Assembly: GCA_018857735.1 (NCBI GenBank)
Contig: JABMCL010003926.1
Location: 481,501-545,500, forward strand
DNA: 64,000 bases
Direction of reading: 5' to 3'
Source of the DNA: Alviniconcha marisindica
Taxonomy: Eukaryota > Mollusca > Gastropoda > Provannidae
The notes beneath the pieces are model-generated. The model was given only the letters and a program-made list of their open reading frames with translations. It searched no databases and had not been told where the DNA came from. The position numbers and the translations under genes are program-made. How positions within the stretch are numbered: position 1 is the first letter of the stretch; each line of letters begins with the position of its first letter. This document shows positions 62,515 to 64,000 of this stretch, in pieces.

Positions 62515-63330
62515 GAGTGTGCAAGTTCTGTTGTCGGTATTTCCTGATTCGTAATTGTAATCCAGGAGAGCAGGGTGAGGGCAATTAGCGGTCAGTTTCA
62601 GCGTCAGAACGTGGCCTGCCCGCTGACACATTGCCAAAAGGATGTAGCAAAGTAGCGCAGGGGTCAACCACCACAACTGTGAGGTCAAAGTGTTGCCCAT
62701 GGATCATTTTCTCAATTTGGAGGTTTAGAGGTTTTCAGAATCGAGGGACTATTTCCTCGTAAGTATCGTATGAGCTCATGAATGCCAGTTTAGCTTGGAA
62801 TGTAAATGAGTGGAGGTCTGACCCCAGTTTCTGTGGCATCTCTGCCTAAAGCAGCGTTTAAACTTACAAAATTTGATCGTTCAAAATGGCACCTAGTTGT
62901 GTTGCCTGTGTCTGACTTCAAAATGTGGTAAGTTCCTGATGATGGAGGTGCTCCAGTCGTAGAGCTCTGCATTTTGCTCCACTGCTGTCTTGAAACATGT
63001 GTGATATTTAGGTTTCAGCGATACCAATGTTTCCAAACGCCCAAAGTGATGCCTTGGTATCCTTTTGTCAGACTGAGTCACACACAGTATGTGCTGTTTT
63101 GACCCTCCACCCCCCAGTCCCCACCTCCCTTCCTGGTTGAACTGTTAAAGCTCTGGTCAGGAACCTAAACCTGTAATCAGGTAGCATGTCATGATGTGCT
63201 GTGCAGTGATGCCCAAGTCTCTCCTCCATAACCACTGACCAAACCAAGACCTCCAGTCAGTGTGGGAAATGGTAACCACTGTCAGCCTGTCTGACAGCAG
63301 CTTTAAACCCTCGCCGTCCCTGAAGTTTGG
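62515..63330. other. Unique intronic DNA
   Basis: No exon or RNA gene recognised on either strand. Confidence 0.35.
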
Positions 63331-63825
63331 TTCACAGTGTTAGTCACTCTGACACCACAGTGTTCATAGTGTTCACCGTGTTAGTCATAACCAAGCCCTT
63401 CAGTGAGTCAGTGTGGGAAATGGTATCCATTGTCTGCCTATCTGCAGGCAGCTTTAAACCGTCGGTCCCTGAAGTTTGTTCACCGTGTTAGTCATGACCA
63501 AGCCCTTCAGTGAGTCAGTGGGGGAAATGGTAACCATTGTCTGCCTATCTGCAGGCAGCTTTAAACCCTCGCCGTCCCTGAAGTTTGTTCACCGTGTTAG
63601 TCACTCTGACACCACAGTGTTCATAGTGTTCACCGTGTTGGTCACTCTGACACCACAGTGTTCATAGTGTTCACCGTGTTGGTCACTCTGCCACCACAGT
63701 GTTCATAGTGTTCACCGTGTTGGTCACTCTGCCACCACAGTGTTCATAGTGTTCACCGTGTTGGTCACTCTGCCACCACAGTGTTCATAGTGTTCACCGT
63801 GTTGGTCACTCTGCCACCACAGCCC
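63195..63825 (+). repeat. Nested tandem repeats, about 125 bp and 42 bp
   Basis: Large units contain CAGTGTGGGAAATGGTAACC, CAGGCAGCTTTAAACC and CGTCCCTGAAGTTTG (three copies, 63250-63600). They are followed by about five 42-base units with TGTTCATAGTGTTCACCGTG and TTGGTCACTCTGCCACCACA. The 42-base unit ends in an acceptor-like CTGCCACCACAG, the last at 63812-63822. Confidence 0.9.
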
Positions 63826-64000
63826 AGAGCTGAGGAGTTGTTTGTCGCACACAGAATCCTGGGCTTCAGCACAAGCGACATCTCTCTCTGCGTAGAAACA
63901 GTCGTGGTTTGCAGCCTGCAGAAGTCAAAGCAGCCTGAAAGGCGGAAGTGCAGTGGGTCCCCATGATGAAAACACCAGCTGTAACGTACAAAAACAGTGG

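Larger units (their letters stand above)
60332..64000 (+). other. LASP-like intron 11 (continues past the window)
   Basis: The coding frame is open at 60331, so this should be intron up to an SH3-encoding exon. I searched by eye for ALYDY/AVYDY, WxxG and PxNYV-like patterns and saw none. Confidence 0.5.

Overview
This is a window of animal nuclear DNA. It has short exons with GT-AG introns, long AT-rich introns, decayed non-LTR retrotransposons and many micro- and minisatellites. The gene content and repeat style suggest a lophotrochozoan, most likely a mollusc and perhaps a gastropod. That placement is an inference, because no taxon marker was searched.

Two genes are recognised with confidence, arranged head to head. 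On the minus strand, five coding exons between 10135 and 4766 encode a complete 140-residue ribosomal protein uL14 (RPL23). On the plus strand, starting at 10794, is a LASP/LIM-nebulette family gene. Eleven exons can be placed: two encode most of a LIM domain, the third completes it and starts the nebulin-like region, six each carry one nebulin-like repeat, and the tenth carries a seventh repeat plus linker. The eleventh continues the linker, and the reading frame is still open at 60331, so the expected SH3 exons lie beyond the window. The start codons are 657 bases apart. From memory, RPL23 and LASP1 are also neighbours in this orientation on human chromosome 17, so this may be an ancient microsyntenic pair. 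A possible terminal exon of a third gene (PAN/apple-like) ends at 2235.

Layout: 1-2.4 kb, end of an upstream gene; 2.4-4.7 kb, intergenic with a LINE 3' remnant; 4.77-10.1 kb, RPL23; 10.1-10.8 kb, shared promoter region; 10.8-60.3 kb, LASP-like exons 1-11; 60.3-64 kb, LASP intron with two minisatellites. LASP intron 3 (17-34 kb) is a mosaic of GA/CA microsatellites, homopolymers, minisatellites and a roughly 400-bp fold-back. Intron 9 (47.7-58 kb) holds about nine tandem arrays and a 1.75-kb LINE with a broken reverse transcriptase.

The most unusual observation is that three introns end in a tandem array whose unit contains a copy of that intron's own 3' splice site plus roughly the first 12-25 bases of the following exon. 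These are RPL23 exon 5 (array 4849-5835), LASP exon 8 (43130-43838) and LASP exon 10 (56085-57967). The true exon is the last unit of the array in each case. Each intron therefore presents a ladder of decoy acceptors running up to the real one. The recurrence in two oppositely transcribed genes suggests a process that repeatedly amplifies intron-exon junctions.
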